NCBI GenBank assembly: GCA_964446835.1
Contig: CAYUQT010000018.1
Location: 87,301 to 151,300, forward strand
DNA length: 64,000 bases
DNA from: CAYUQT01 sp964446835
GTDB lineage: Bacteria > Planctomycetota > Phycisphaerae > UBA1845 > JAFGLZ01
Reading direction: 5' to 3'
The notes beneath the pieces were generated by a model. That model was given only the letters and a program-made list of their open reading frames with translations. It made no database searches and was not told the origin of the DNA. Positions 1 through 10,058 of the stretch are shown one piece after another; position 1 is the stretch's first letter; every line of letters starts with the position of its first letter. Position numbers and translations under genes: made by a program.

Positions 1-2
1 CG

Positions 3-2303
3 AATCGAGAGCCGAGCGTCCTCTATATCGAGTCGGTGGCCGTCTATCAGGATGACATGTCGCCGCCGACTTTTCGCCCTGAATTGATCGAGAACATGCC
101 ATTTCCCACGACGCCGGACACCATTCTGCCGACGCTGGAGAAGCCCTGCCAGACGGCGGTGTCGCGTGAGGGGGCGACATTTGTCCTCACCGGTCGGGGC
201 GATGAGACGGTGGTCTGGCGATATACGCCGGCGAGCGGGACCCTCTCGGATCTCACCGCGGAGGTTTCGGGCCGCGCTGCGATCCGCCCCGGTGCGGGCG
301 GTGGACCCGCGTTGCGACTCGACGGGCGGGATCGGGAACCGTCGGACCCGGCCATGAAGCGAGAACTCCTTTCGGCTGCTCTCGTCGGGGCGTCGGTTGA
401 ATCGGTGTGGAGGTATTCGGTGGGCACCGATGCGGCGGAGATTCGATTGCGGCTGACGGCCAGGGGCAAGTCGATGATTGCCGACTGGTCCAGCCCTCAG
501 CCCAAGGCCGTTGCCTTGCGAGTGGGCAGAGTCGAAGGGGCGGTCAAACCCAAACTCATTCGCGTGCCCTACCTGAATATCAACAACGACGGTCCCGGCA
601 TTCTGCTGGCCGGGGAGACGTTCGTTTCCACACTGCTCGACTGGTATCACACCGAGAGTTCGGGGTTTCATTCATCCTGCCGGATGGAGGGCGACGCGGC
701 GATCATCAATGATGGAGCCCTCTACCACCCGCTGACCGACGGGACGCGCAATCTGCTGGGGGAGCGGCAGTTCATCAATGTGTCCTCCCGATTCGAAGAG
801 GTTCTGCCCAATATTCCGAACCCTCCTTCCACACAAAGCCGCGTGACGCGAACGCACCTGTACTGCCATTTGGGTGGTGTTGCCGTGGATCGTTTCGATG
901 GGTGGCTTGGGATGTGGCAGCGCTACCATCGGATGGGAATCGAGAAGGTGATGGTCAGCCACCACGAGGATGCCTGGACGAACGGGGCAGACGTGGGGCA
1001 GGGCGGGCAAGAGTACACGATGTGCATCGAGGCGGCTCCGGAGGTGGGCGACGAGCGGCTGATCGCCTACTGCCGGGCGATGCGTCGGATGGGATACTAC
1101 ATCGGGCTGTACGAGAACTTCACCGACTACAACCCACTGGGCAAGTCCTGGGACGTCCGTAACGCCGTCCGGGATTCGCAGGGCAATCTGATGCGGGTTT
1201 GGCCTCCCACCTATGCGATCCGCCCGCTCAAGGCCCTGGAAATGGCGATGGACTATCCGCGGCGCGTCGCGGCCAAGTTTGGAGTCAACACGGCCTACCG
1301 CGACTGCCACACCGCCTATCCCCCATGGGGGCAGGTGGATTTTCAGGCCGGCACACCCGGGGCGGGCAAGTTCGCGATGAACTTCAAGGCTTGGGGTGCA
1401 CTCCTGCGTGACGGGCATAAGGCGTATGGCGGGCCGATCTTCAGCGAGGGGGGGTATCACTGGTTCTCGGCGGGACTGGTCGACGGCAACTATGGTCAGA
1501 TATGGATGCCGAACGCGGTGGATTATCCGCTGCTGCTGGAATTCGATTTGAGGAAGCTCCATCCGCTTGAGGCCGACATCTCGATGACACCGGGCTGGAA
1601 CTGGGGGCCGGGCGGATTCTGGCAGGGCCTGGCGGCGACGATCGCCTATGGGCATATCGGTTTTCAACCCTTCGGCGAACTGGCTGATGCGGCGAGATAC
1701 TACTATCTGATGCAGCAACTCCAGTCGCGATACGTGATGATCCCGGTTGAGGAGATTCGCTATCACCACCAGGGGCGGTTTCATGACATCACCGATGCGC
1801 TCAAAGTCGACGCACATCGGACCAATCAGGTTCGTGTCCGCTACAAGGGTGGTCTGGAAGTCGCGGTGAACTACAACGCCGGGCAGCGATGGTCCACGAC
1901 GGTGGGCGGCAAGCCGTACGACCTGTCGAGCTACGGATGGGCGGCTATCGGTGGCGACGGTTTCGTCGAGTACTGCACGGAGTTGGATGGCCGCCGGATC
2001 GGCTTCGTGGATTCGCCTGTGTATTGTTTTGCCGATGCCGGAGGTAAGCGGTACGAATTCGGCCGGTTGGGCTGTGACGGTATGGTCGTGATTCGAAAAG
2101 ACGATCCACGAGGAAACAAGATCATTCCGATCACGTCGGCCGGCTCGATCAGTCTTGAGGCGCCCGAGGGAGCGAATCTTGAGGCCTATGATGCCACGGA
2201 CAGACCTCGGGGTCGTGTTCAGGCGAAGCGAGAGGGCACGCGTCTGATGTTCATTCCTGTGAAGGACGCCGAGTATTACCTGCTGACCTCGAAACCATCT
2301 TGA
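3..2303 (+). CDS. Large glycoside-hydrolase-like protein, 5' end cut by the window edge
   Basis: The reading frame is open to the left edge, reading ...LYIESVAVYQDD before an internal GTG at 36, so the true start probably lies outside the window. The visible 766 residues suggest a beta-sandwich (about 30-290) followed by a barrel-like catalytic region (about 290-600) and a C-terminal beta domain. Acidic motifs typical of retaining glycosidases are visible: YRDCH near residue 430 and FSEGGYHW near 480. The layout recalls GH101-like and related uncharacterised planctomycete hydrolases, but I cannot assign a CAZy family or substrate. The LYIESVAVY tail at the edge resembles the end of a CBM60-type module, as found in the next gene. 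That gene follows in the same direction after 93 bases, so the two may be co-transcribed and act on the same polysaccharide. Confidence 0.6.
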   Translation, partial: NREPSVLYIESVAVYQDDMSPPTFRPELIENMPFPTTPDTILPTLEKPCQTAVSREGATFVLTGRGDETVVWRYTPASGTLSDLTAEVSGRAAIRPGAGGGPALRLDGRDREPSDPAMKRELLSAALVGASVESVWRYSVGTDAAEIRLRLTARGKSMIADWSSPQPKAVALRVGRVEGAVKPKLIRVPYLNINNDGPGILLAGETFVSTLLDWYHTESSGFHSSCRMEGDAAIINDGALYHPLTDGTRNLLGERQFINVSSRFEEVLPNIPNPPSTQSRVTRTHLYCHLGGVAVDRFDGWLGMWQRYHRMGIEKVMVSHHEDAWTNGADVGQGGQEYTMCIEAAPEVGDERLIAYCRAMRRMGYYIGLYENFTDYNPLGKSWDVRNAVRDSQGNLMRVWPPTYAIRPLKALEMAMDYPRRVAAKFGVNTAYRDCHTAYPPWGQVDFQAGTPGAGKFAMNFKAWGALLRDGHKAYGGPIFSEGGYHWFSAGLVDGNYGQIWMPNAVDYPLLLEFDLRKLHPLEADISMTPGWNWGPGGFWQGLAATIAYGHIGFQPFGELADAARYYYLMQQLQSRYVMIPVEEIRYHHQGRFHDITDALKVDAHRTNQVRVRYKGGLEVAVNYNAGQRWSTTVGGKPYDLSSYGWAAIGGDGFVEYCTELDGRRIGFVDSPVYCFADAGGKRYEFGRLGCDGMVVIRKDDPRGNKIIPITSAGSISLEAPEGANLEAYDATDRPRGRVQAKREGTRLMFIPVKDAEYYLLTSKPS

Positions 2304-2396
2304 CAGCATAAGAGGATCGAACGCGCGGGTACATGCTGAAACGGCTGGCTCCATGTCTGTGGCGGACCGAGCACCGACCCTTGAGGGATCCGGATC

Positions 2397-5300
2397 ATGC
2401 TTCTTGAGATTCTTGTGTCGGCGTTGATCGCGGGCCTCTCGACGGAGTCCGTACCCTCTCCTCGATCGAGCGTATCTCTCAACGGGGAATGGCAATCGGC
2501 GGAGGCCTCTTCGATTGAAGTGCCGCCGGTTCGTGGCTCATGGTCTCGGTGCAGGGTTCCCGGGACGTTCTCGGGCACCACCGGTGTGAAGCGGTGGGTG
2601 AAGAGGTCGATTGACATTCCGGCCGGATGGCAGGGTCGGCGCTTATCAGTTCGGTATGACGGAATCCGCTGGAACAGCCGCCATTTCGTCAACGGTCGCC
2701 TCGTCGGTACACATGTTGAAGGCTTCAATCCGTTCGAGATCGACATCACCGAGGCCATTCGATTTGGGCAACGGAATGATCTGGTCGTCGGCGTCTGCGA
2801 TTGGCAGGGGGTCTTCGATCGCCCCTGTGATCTGAAAGGGCAGATGGGGTGGGATGAGGCCCGCGCGGTTCCTCAAGACACAGTCTTGTCGCCGATCGGT
2901 GGCCTCTACAGCGAGTTTGGGATCTGGGCCGACGTGGAACTGCTGGCCGTTCCGGCGATTCACATCCATGACGTCAGGGTCATCACGTCGGTTCGGGAGC
3001 ATCGGCTGACGGTTCGTGTCAGTCTGCGCAACGATGGTGGGGCGGAGGTGTCGACGACGGTGTCCGGAGGGGTCGTCGAGGCCGATGGCATCCGACTGTC
3101 TGAGAAGCGTGTCGCGCTGGCCGCCGGCAAGACCGAGATCGTTGAGCTCACCACACCCTGGGCGACCCCCAGACTCTGGACTCACGAGACCCCTCACCTG
3201 TATCGGTTGCACATCGATCTTCACACCGACGGCTCGCTGATCGATCGAGTCGAGAAGCGATTTGGTTTTCGCGAGTTCCGGTGCGACGGTTCATGGTTCT
3301 ATCTGAACGGGACTCGATTGACGCTTCGTTCGAGTTCGATGTGGCCTCTGACGGCGGACACTGTTGCGCAGGCTTCGGAACATTTCAGAAGGCTCCGGGC
3401 GATCAACGTGATCTGTTTCCGGACACACACTCAACCCTGGCGGCAATTGTGGTATGACGCGGCGGACGAGGTCGGCATGCTGATGATCCCGGAGGCTCCG
3501 ATCTGGAATGACGATCACGCCTACCGGCTCGACGACGATCGCTTCTGGGGTCACTATGTCGCGGAACTGGAGGGCATGGTGCGGCGGATGGGGAACAACC
3601 CTTCGGTGGTGGCGTGGAGCCTTGAGAATGAGTTCTGGGGACCGCGAATTACCGACCGCACCGTTTCGCGAAAGGCCCGGCTCGTTGAACTGGGCCGAAA
3701 GATGAAGTCATTGGACCCGACGCGTCCGATCACGTACGAGTCGGATGGCGACCCCGGGGGGGTGGCCGACGTGGTCGGCATCCACTATCCGCACGAGTTG
3801 CCTGACGCCTACCTCTATCCGAATACCTGCTACTGGATGGACACACCTCTCAAGGAGCCCCAATGGTTTACGGAGGGGCACGCTCAATGGGCGTGGGATC
3901 GCACGAAGCCGCTCTACATCGGCGAGTATCTCTGGTGCCCGTCCACCACGCCGGCGGCGTATTCTGTCCTCTGCGGAGACCGAGCCTATGACGATTACGA
4001 GCGATATCGGCGCATCGCGATCGGCAAGGTATGGAGCATGCAGACCCGTGCCTATCGGATCTATCGCGTGTCGGGGTTGTGTCCCTGGACCTGCGCGGAC
4101 GGCAGCCTGAACGTCGCCGACGACCCGATGGCCGCCGCGCAAGCCGAGTCGATGCGGCCACTGGCGGCGTTCATCAAAGAACATAACGCGCGTTTCTTCG
4201 GCGGACGAACGGTTCGACGAACGCTGCACATCATCAATGACACGCTGGTGACGGGCCCCGTACGTGTCCGCTGGCGATTGGATGTCGGTGGTAAGGCTCA
4301 TTCTCAGGGTGAGATGACTCTATCCATGAGTCCGGCCGACATAGCCATCCGGACCCTGGAGCTCCAGCCTCCCGTTGTCGATTGTCGAACCGAGGCGAAG
4401 CTGGTCGTCCAGGCAGGATTGGCGGGTGCTCCGGACTTCAACGAGACGATTCCGTGCAGCGTCTTTCCGCCCTTAGCGATAGCGCCACCTGAGGGTCGCA
4501 AGATCGGGCTGTTCGGAGTCGATCCTGTCGGGGAAACGCGCCTTCGCCGCGCGGGTGTCAACGCGGCACTTTTGAGGACGCTCACTGCCATTCCGCCGGA
4601 TGTTGGCATTCTGATTCTGGCTCGCAATGCCCTCACCTCTGTCGGCAGGATTGCCACGGACAAGCCGATCCTCCACATCGCTGCTCGGACGCCGGTGGAA
4701 CAGTCGCTGGACGGCTTTCTCGATCGTGGGGGTCGGGTGCTTGTTCTTGCACAACAGGGGCCGCATGCGGGCCTCGGGGCGATTCGCTTCTCTCCGCGGA
4801 CATCCACTATGACCTTCGGTTTGTGTCCGTCGCATCCGCTGCTTCGTGATGTAGAGTCCGACGACCTGAAGTATTGGGCTCCCGATCATCTTGTAGCCGA
4901 TGCTCATGTCGACCGAACCGCGTGCGGCGGTCAGAGTGTTGTGGTGTCCGGCAGCAAGAAGGGCGTCGATTTGTCAGCAATGGCTTCCTGCCCGGTGGGG
5001 CGGGGGCTTGTTTTGGCTTGCGGTATGAGGCTGATTGAGGCCCTTGAAGACGAGCCGACGGCGGGAGTGATCCTGCGAAACGCCCTGGCGTACATGGCCG
5101 CATGGCAGCCTTCGCAGGAACGGCCGTGTGTATTGGCGGACGACAAGCAAGAACTCTTGTCCGATGTCGTTCGACGGGCAGGGATCGATGTTCGGCGAGT
5201 GACCGCACTTCCGGATGTGCCGAGCGGGCCGATGTCGGTCTTGATCGCCAGCCGATGTGCCAGCCAGACACTGACGGACTTCATCAGCCGTCTGGAACGC

Positions 5301-6509
5301 GACGGCGGCCTCCTCTGGTGGCATCGTCCCTCGTGTGAGCAATTCGAGGCCGTCATGAAGCGACTGGACAGGCCGTATCGTCTCGTGCCCTCGAACGGAC
5401 CGGTCGTTCTGGAGCGCAATCACCTCGTGGTCGACGGATTCGCTCAGGCGGATCTGTATTGGCTGGCCCAGCCCCCGCGCGGCCAAGCGGAGTACGTCAT
5501 GACACCCCTCGATGCGTCCATCGTCGACAGCGAGATCGCAAGTCCCGGCCACTTGGATATCGCCAAGGCGCGTCTGATTCCCTGTGGTACATTCCAGATT
5601 GTCGGCTCTTCGATGAATCGGCCGGTGGACGATGGGATTGGTTTCGCTACCAATGGGGGCGTCATCAAGGAGATTGACTTCGGTACAGGCGGATCGACGG
5701 TCATTGGCTTCCGTGCCAAAGGGTGGCCGGCGGAGGATGTATGGCCGCGGGTCTCTATTCGTCTGGATGGCCGGCTTCTGGCCTACATTGATGTGTCGAG
5801 CTGTGAAATCAGCACATACTCTCGTGTCGTCCGGATTCCGGCCGGTCGTCACAAGGTGGAATTGAGCTTCCTCAACGACCTGTATGCCAAGGGTCAAGAC
5901 CGCAATGTGTGGATCAAGGACTTGTGCATTCAGCCGGCCGAAGGTGTCTTTGAAGGCCTTGAAGTCTATTCGAGTCCTGCCGCACTGGTCTCGATTCCCA
6001 TCGGCAGGGGACGCCTGATCATCGACACGATCCGTTGGGATCGGCCGGACCCATTCAATCGGGAAGTCGCCGAGCGGTTCACTCTGGGACTCTTGATGAA
6101 GCTGGGTGCCCGGCCCATCCATTTTCCAGTAGCCTCTTTGGAAGCCGAACAGATGGATACCGGGGGCGCGCCGCTGATCAAGCCGGAGGGCGACGTATTG
6201 GCGTATGGTACGGACGGTGCAGCACGCACGTCCGTCCTGTGCGATCATCCTGGCCGCTACATGCTCCGTATTTTGGCAAGGGGCATGATGGCAGCCAACG
6301 AGTGGCCACTGATGTCTGTGCGACTGGACGGCAGAGAATTGGACAAGATCCGGGTTGATTCAACGTCAATCCGAGCCTTCGATGTGAGACTTGAACTCGA
6401 CCGCCGGCCCCATATCCTCGAAGTGGCATTCCTCAACGACTACTACACCGGACCGGTTGACGACCGAAACCTCTATGTGGACCGAATAGAGGTCTGGACG
6501 GCAGAGTAA
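2397..6509 (+). CDS. Giant GH2-family glycosidase with two C-terminal CBM60-like modules
   Basis: This 1370-residue protein has GH2 architecture: an N-terminal jelly-roll sugar-binding domain (about 25-190), an immunoglobulin-like domain (about 190-295) and a TIM barrel (about 295-600). The acid/base motif SLENE places the catalytic Glu at 412 and the motif YIGEY places the likely nucleophile at Glu510. GH2 enzymes are beta-galactosidases, beta-glucuronidases or beta-mannosidases; the substrate cannot be told here. Residues about 700-1070 hold glutaminase/ThuA-like alpha/beta segments. Two copies of a calcium-dependent xylan-binding-type module follow (about 1090-1180 and 1265-1368), each with FLND and DRN motifs near its end. 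The N-terminus is hydrophobic (MLLEILVSALIAG), consistent with export. GH2 enzymes are usually 600-1000 residues, so this one is clearly extended. Confidence 0.85.
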   Translation: MLLEILVSALIAGLSTESVPSPRSSVSLNGEWQSAEASSIEVPPVRGSWSRCRVPGTFSGTTGVKRWVKRSIDIPAGWQGRRLSVRYDGIRWNSRHFVNGRLVGTHVEGFNPFEIDITEAIRFGQRNDLVVGVCDWQGVFDRPCDLKGQMGWDEARAVPQDTVLSPIGGLYSEFGIWADVELLAVPAIHIHDVRVITSVREHRLTVRVSLRNDGGAEVSTTVSGGVVEADGIRLSEKRVALAAGKTEIVELTTPWATPRLWTHETPHLYRLHIDLHTDGSLIDRVEKRFGFREFRCDGSWFYLNGTRLTLRSSSMWPLTADTVAQASEHFRRLRAINVICFRTHTQPWRQLWYDAADEVGMLMIPEAPIWNDDHAYRLDDDRFWGHYVAELEGMVRRMGNNPSVVAWSLENEFWGPRITDRTVSRKARLVELGRKMKSLDPTRPITYESDGDPGGVADVVGIHYPHELPDAYLYPNTCYWMDTPLKEPQWFTEGHAQWAWDRTKPLYIGEYLWCPSTTPAAYSVLCGDRAYDDYERYRRIAIGKVWSMQTRAYRIYRVSGLCPWTCADGSLNVADDPMAAAQAESMRPLAAFIKEHNARFFGGRTVRRTLHIINDTLVTGPVRVRWRLDVGGKAHSQGEMTLSMSPADIAIRTLELQPPVVDCRTEAKLVVQAGLAGAPDFNETIPCSVFPPLAIAPPEGRKIGLFGVDPVGETRLRRAGVNAALLRTLTAIPPDVGILILARNALTSVGRIATDKPILHIAARTPVEQSLDGFLDRGGRVLVLAQQGPHAGLGAIRFSPRTSTMTFGLCPSHPLLRDVESDDLKYWAPDHLVADAHVDRTACGGQSVVVSGSKKGVDLSAMASCPVGRGLVLACGMRLIEALEDEPTAGVILRNALAYMAAWQPSQERPCVLADDKQELLSDVVRRAGIDVRRVTALPDVPSGPMSVLIASRCASQTLTDFISRLERDGGLLWWHRPSCEQFEAVMKRLDRPYRLVPSNGPVVLERNHLVVDGFAQADLYWLAQPPRGQAEYVMTPLDASIVDSEIASPGHLDIAKARLIPCGTFQIVGSSMNRPVDDGIGFATNGGVIKEIDFGTGGSTVIGFRAKGWPAEDVWPRVSIRLDGRLLAYIDVSSCEISTYSRVVRIPAGRHKVELSFLNDLYAKGQDRNVWIKDLCIQPAEGVFEGLEVYSSPAALVSIPIGRGRLIIDTIRWDRPDPFNREVAERFTLGLLMKLGARPIHFPVASLEAEQMDTGGAPLIKPEGDVLAYGTDGAARTSVLCDHPGRYMLRILARGMMAANEWPLMSVRLDGRELDKIRVDSTSIRAFDVRLELDRRPHILEVAFLNDYYTGPVDDRNLYVDRIEVWTAE

Positions 6510-6791
6510 GCGTTTTCGACAGACGCTGGGACTTCAGGGTTGGACACATCGAGACTTCTCGTATCCAGTGGACCAGCAAGGTTGATTTGTGTCTATATCA
6601 GAGTAAATACATCTCTAAGTATTATGATTGCACTATTGGTTGCCGTCTTGTCAAGTTGCGCCCAATGAGGACCGATATATGAGGTGGGTGGGAGTCCGAG
6701 AACTCCTGAGGGAGATTCTGCGCTGGGGCGTGCGGAAGGTCGGGTGTTGTTCTGGCGGACCTGATCCGTTGCAGAGAGGAGCGATGAGCCC
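6510..6791. other. Intergenic region before fliD with an AT-rich stretch
   Basis: About 280 bases between the GH2 gene and fliD. Positions 6570-6640 are much richer in A+T than the surroundings, as expected for a promoter. I could not find a convincing sigma-28 (TAAA-N15-GCCGATAA) or sigma-54 (TGGCAC-N5-TTGC) match. An AGAGGAG Shine-Dalgarno lies at about 6775-6781, some ten bases before the fliD ATG. Confidence 0.4.
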
Positions 6792-9700
6792 ATGGGCAGT
6801 GTTACATCTGGCGTCGGGTTGATATCCGGCATTGACATTCAGTCGCTCGTCGACAAACTCATGGAGATTGAGGCGAGGCCGGTAACGCTGCTTCAGACGC
6901 GCGCCACTCAGCTTACGATGCAGAAGACGGCGTTCCTGACTCTCAATGCTCTGATTCTGGCGGCCAAGAGTGCGTCGAAGCGGTTCGACGAGGTGGGTTT
7001 GTTCAACCGGGCTGTCGCCACGAGCAATGACGAGTCGATTCTTAAGGCCACGGCGAGCGAGGGGGCCCTTCCGGGCAACTACTCGTTTGTCGTCCAGTCT
7101 CTGGCGTCCAGCCATCAGGTCATCTCTCAAGGTTACGCGGATGCTGACAGCGCGTTGGTGGGGGCTGGTACGATCACCATCGAGTCGGCTGCGGCGAAGG
7201 TTGCGCCCGAAACTCGGTTGGAGACCCTGCGGGGTGGGGCTGGGGTTCATCGAGGGTCGATCCGGATTACCGATCGGAGCGGAACATCCGTCGAGGTCGA
7301 TCTTTCGGCCGCGTTGACGATCGGCGATGTTGTTGATGCCATCAACTCACAGACGTCGGCGGACGTGACGGCATCGGTTTCGGGGGGGCACCTGGTCTTG
7401 ACCGATCACACCGGGTTGACGGCGGCCAACCTGCGCGTGGCCGAGATCGGTACCGGGCAGATGGCCACCGACCTGGGGATTGTCGGTAGCGTTGCAGGAG
7501 ACGTCCTGACGGGCGGAGATGTGGCCTACATCACTCAGGACACGTCGCTGAGTCTGCTCAACGACGGTAACGGCATTCGTCGAAACCATTCGATGGACGA
7601 TTTTCAGATTGAGCTCCGAGATGGGAGCACGATGAACATCAACCTGTCTGCGACACTCCAGAACGAGACCAAGTTGAGTGCCCTCAACCATGGTTCCGGT
7701 GTTCGACTCGGCCAGATACGCGTGACGAACCGAAACAACCAATCGGCTGAGATAGACCTCAGTAGTGCCACAACCGTCGGCGATGTGGTCCAGGCCATTC
7801 AGGGTGCCGGGTTGGGGTTGTCCGCGTCGACGGCCAACGGTCACCTTCTCATTACAGACTCGAGCGGGGGTACGACCAAGCTGGCCGTCCAGGACGTCAG
7901 CGGTTACGCCGCCCGAGACTTGGGCATCGCTCAGCAGGTGGAGGGGGCTTCACTCAAGGGTGCCGAGGTCTATCAGATCGATACCGTGGGGGATGTCATT
8001 CGTGCCATCAACCTGGACGATCAGAACACAGGGGCTCTGACAGCCAGTCTGCAGTCGGACGGCAAGGGGATTCGTCTCGTCGACACTTCGACCGGCGCCG
8101 GACAGACGATCGTGACGGCACTCAACGACAGCGGTGCTGCAGACGATCTTGGGATTCTGGGCACGTCGGACAACGGTATGATCGAGTCACGGGACTTGAT
8201 CGCTGGGCTCCAGACCGTGTTGTTGGGATCGCTTAATGGGGGACAGGGGGTTCAGGGAGGCGTCATTCGGGTGACCGCACGGGACGGGACGGTCTCCTCC
8301 ATCGATCTGAGTGGATTGAACACACTGAGCGAGGTCATCGACGCGATCAACGCAACCAGCAGCACGAGCAAGGTTTCGGCTTCAGTCAATTCGGTGGGGA
8401 ACGGGCTGGTGTTGAACGATACCAGCGGAGGCACAGGTCACCTGGTGGTCGCCGATGTCGACGGCACGACGGCGGCTGACCTCCACATTGCCGATGATGT
8501 CATAGCGGATCGGATCGACGGCGACAATCTCCAGCGTCAGTACATCAGTGAGAACACGCGCCTGGACCAACTCAATGGGGGGACGGGTATCACGCGCGGG
8601 AAGTTCAAGATCACGTCGAGCACCGGTCGATCGACGATCATCGATCTGACCCAGGGGAATGAGACGACTCTGGGTGACGTCATTCGGAAAATCAACATGG
8701 CCGAAATCGGCGTGACCGCGTCGATCAACACCACGGGCGACGGGCTTCTGCTGACCGACACGGCGAGCGGAGCCAGTCTACTGAAGGTTGAAGAGGATTC
8801 GGGCGGCAAGACGGCAGCCGATCTGAATATCCTTGGCACGGCGGCCACCGGACAGACGACTCTGAATGGGAGTTTCGAGCGGAGTGTCGAGATCGGTGTC
8901 GACGACACGCTGAACGACGTCGCAGCCAAACTGAACGCCGCCGACGCGGACATCCAGGCGTCGGTACTGAACGACGGTTCGGTGACGAATCCCTATCGAC
9001 TCGTGGTGACCAGTCGCCGCAGCGGCAGGCAGGGAGAGGTTCTGGTCGATTCCGGAGATGTGGGGCTATCGCTCTCAACGCTCACTCAGGCTCGCGACAG
9101 CATCGTCTTTCTGGGCCAACAGGGCTCGGCCAACAGGGTCCTGTTGACCAGCGGCAGCACGACATTGAACGATGCCATTCCGAACGTCAAGATCGGCCTG
9201 TTGGCGACCAGTCGTGTGCCCGTCGACGTGACGGTCAGCGCCGACGTTGAGAGCCTTGTGACGGACATCAAGACGTTCGTGAGTACCTTCAACTCTGTGA
9301 TCAGCAAGATCGAGGACCTTACTTCGTTCAACAGCGAGACGTATGTCAAGGGTACTCTCTTTGGGGATTCCGCCGTGGACCGTATCCAATCGCGCATGTA
9401 TCAGATGCTGCGTCAGCCGGTCAGCGGTGCGGGGATATACCGGCGTCTGGCTGATGTGGGACTGACGCTGGGCAGCGGGGCCCAGCTCGAGTTTGACGAG
9501 AGCAAGTTCCGAAGCGCGATCGAGAATCACGCTGAAGACGTCAAGACGCTGTTTACCAAGGCGGAGGCAGGGGTGGGCGTGGTTGTGGACCGCGAGTTGA
9601 CCGCCCTGACTACGACGAGTACAGGCTTGATCGATCGACATACTCAGAACCTGGAGAACCAGGGGGAACTGCTGGCCAAACGGATCGAGCAGATGCAGGC

Positions 9701-9833
9701 ACTCAACGACGCCAAGCGGCAACGACTTTTGAACCAATACTACGCCATGGAAGAGGCGCTGGCAGCGATGCAGAGTCAGCAGTCGACGCTGAGCAGCCTG
9801 GCGAGTCTTTCCAGTACTTCAAGCAAGGGTTGA
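6792..9833 (+). CDS. fliD: Flagellar filament cap / hook-associated protein 2 (FliD), unusually long
   Basis: FliD caps the growing flagellar filament and folds exported flagellin subunits. The N-terminus (GLISGIDIQSLVDKLMEIEARP, with the following coiled region, residues 10-110) and the C-terminal domain (about 730-1013, ending in a coiled coil with MQALNDAKRQRLLNQYYAMEE) are typical. Between them, residues about 140-690 carry four to five repeats of a flagellin hook-IN-like unit of 80-95 residues with the pattern LNxGxGVxxGxIRVT, IDLS, DVxxAIN, GLxLTDxSGG and AADLGI. Most FliD proteins are 450-700 residues, so 1013 residues is an expansion of the surface-exposed part. The ATG at 6792 follows AGAGGAG. 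fliS lies downstream in the same direction, as in many flagellar operons. Confidence 0.93.
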   Translation: MGSVTSGVGLISGIDIQSLVDKLMEIEARPVTLLQTRATQLTMQKTAFLTLNALILAAKSASKRFDEVGLFNRAVATSNDESILKATASEGALPGNYSFVVQSLASSHQVISQGYADADSALVGAGTITIESAAAKVAPETRLETLRGGAGVHRGSIRITDRSGTSVEVDLSAALTIGDVVDAINSQTSADVTASVSGGHLVLTDHTGLTAANLRVAEIGTGQMATDLGIVGSVAGDVLTGGDVAYITQDTSLSLLNDGNGIRRNHSMDDFQIELRDGSTMNINLSATLQNETKLSALNHGSGVRLGQIRVTNRNNQSAEIDLSSATTVGDVVQAIQGAGLGLSASTANGHLLITDSSGGTTKLAVQDVSGYAARDLGIAQQVEGASLKGAEVYQIDTVGDVIRAINLDDQNTGALTASLQSDGKGIRLVDTSTGAGQTIVTALNDSGAADDLGILGTSDNGMIESRDLIAGLQTVLLGSLNGGQGVQGGVIRVTARDGTVSSIDLSGLNTLSEVIDAINATSSTSKVSASVNSVGNGLVLNDTSGGTGHLVVADVDGTTAADLHIADDVIADRIDGDNLQRQYISENTRLDQLNGGTGITRGKFKITSSTGRSTIIDLTQGNETTLGDVIRKINMAEIGVTASINTTGDGLLLTDTASGASLLKVEEDSGGKTAADLNILGTAATGQTTLNGSFERSVEIGVDDTLNDVAAKLNAADADIQASVLNDGSVTNPYRLVVTSRRSGRQGEVLVDSGDVGLSLSTLTQARDSIVFLGQQGSANRVLLTSGSTTLNDAIPNVKIGLLATSRVPVDVTVSADVESLVTDIKTFVSTFNSVISKIEDLTSFNSETYVKGTLFGDSAVDRIQSRMYQMLRQPVSGAGIYRRLADVGLTLGSGAQLEFDESKFRSAIENHAEDVKTLFTKAEAGVGVVVDRELTALTTTSTGLIDRHTQNLENQGELLAKRIEQMQALNDAKRQRLLNQYYAMEEALAAMQSQQSTLSSLASLSSTSSKG

Positions 9834-9850
9834 TATTCCCCGAAGGGCCT

Positions 9851-9882
9851 CTCCGGTGGTGGTTGCATGACAACCATCGGAG
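9851..9882 (+). other. Stem-loop in the fliD-fliS gap
   Basis: CTCCG and GGTTG on the left pair with CAACC and CGGAG on the right around a five-base loop, 17 bases after the fliD stop. There is no run of T behind it, so it may stabilise the fliD mRNA end or act as a weak terminator. The rest of the gap to fliS shows no clear promoter. Confidence 0.3.
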
Positions 9883-10058
9883 TTGGAAGGAAGTCTCTGA
9901 GGATTGCAGTTCCTACGGCCGCAAGGAATAAGGAATACGCTTGAGGAATTATCTGAATCGGTCCGCCCTTCAATCCGATATCGCCTAGGGTGTGGCACTT
10001 CGATCACCGGTACTCCGGCGATCGGGTCTGAGGACGTGTGCGATTTGTGGAGCAGGGC

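Noticed and set aside
672..2495. 607-residue frame opposite the first glycosidase gene
   Set aside because: Arg/His/Pro-rich shadow of the true gene caused by high third-position G+C; no ribosome-binding site or family pattern.
9834..10058. Sigma-28 promoter before fliS (CCGATAT near 9976)
   Set aside because: A GCCGATAA-like box is present but no TAAA lies at the required distance.
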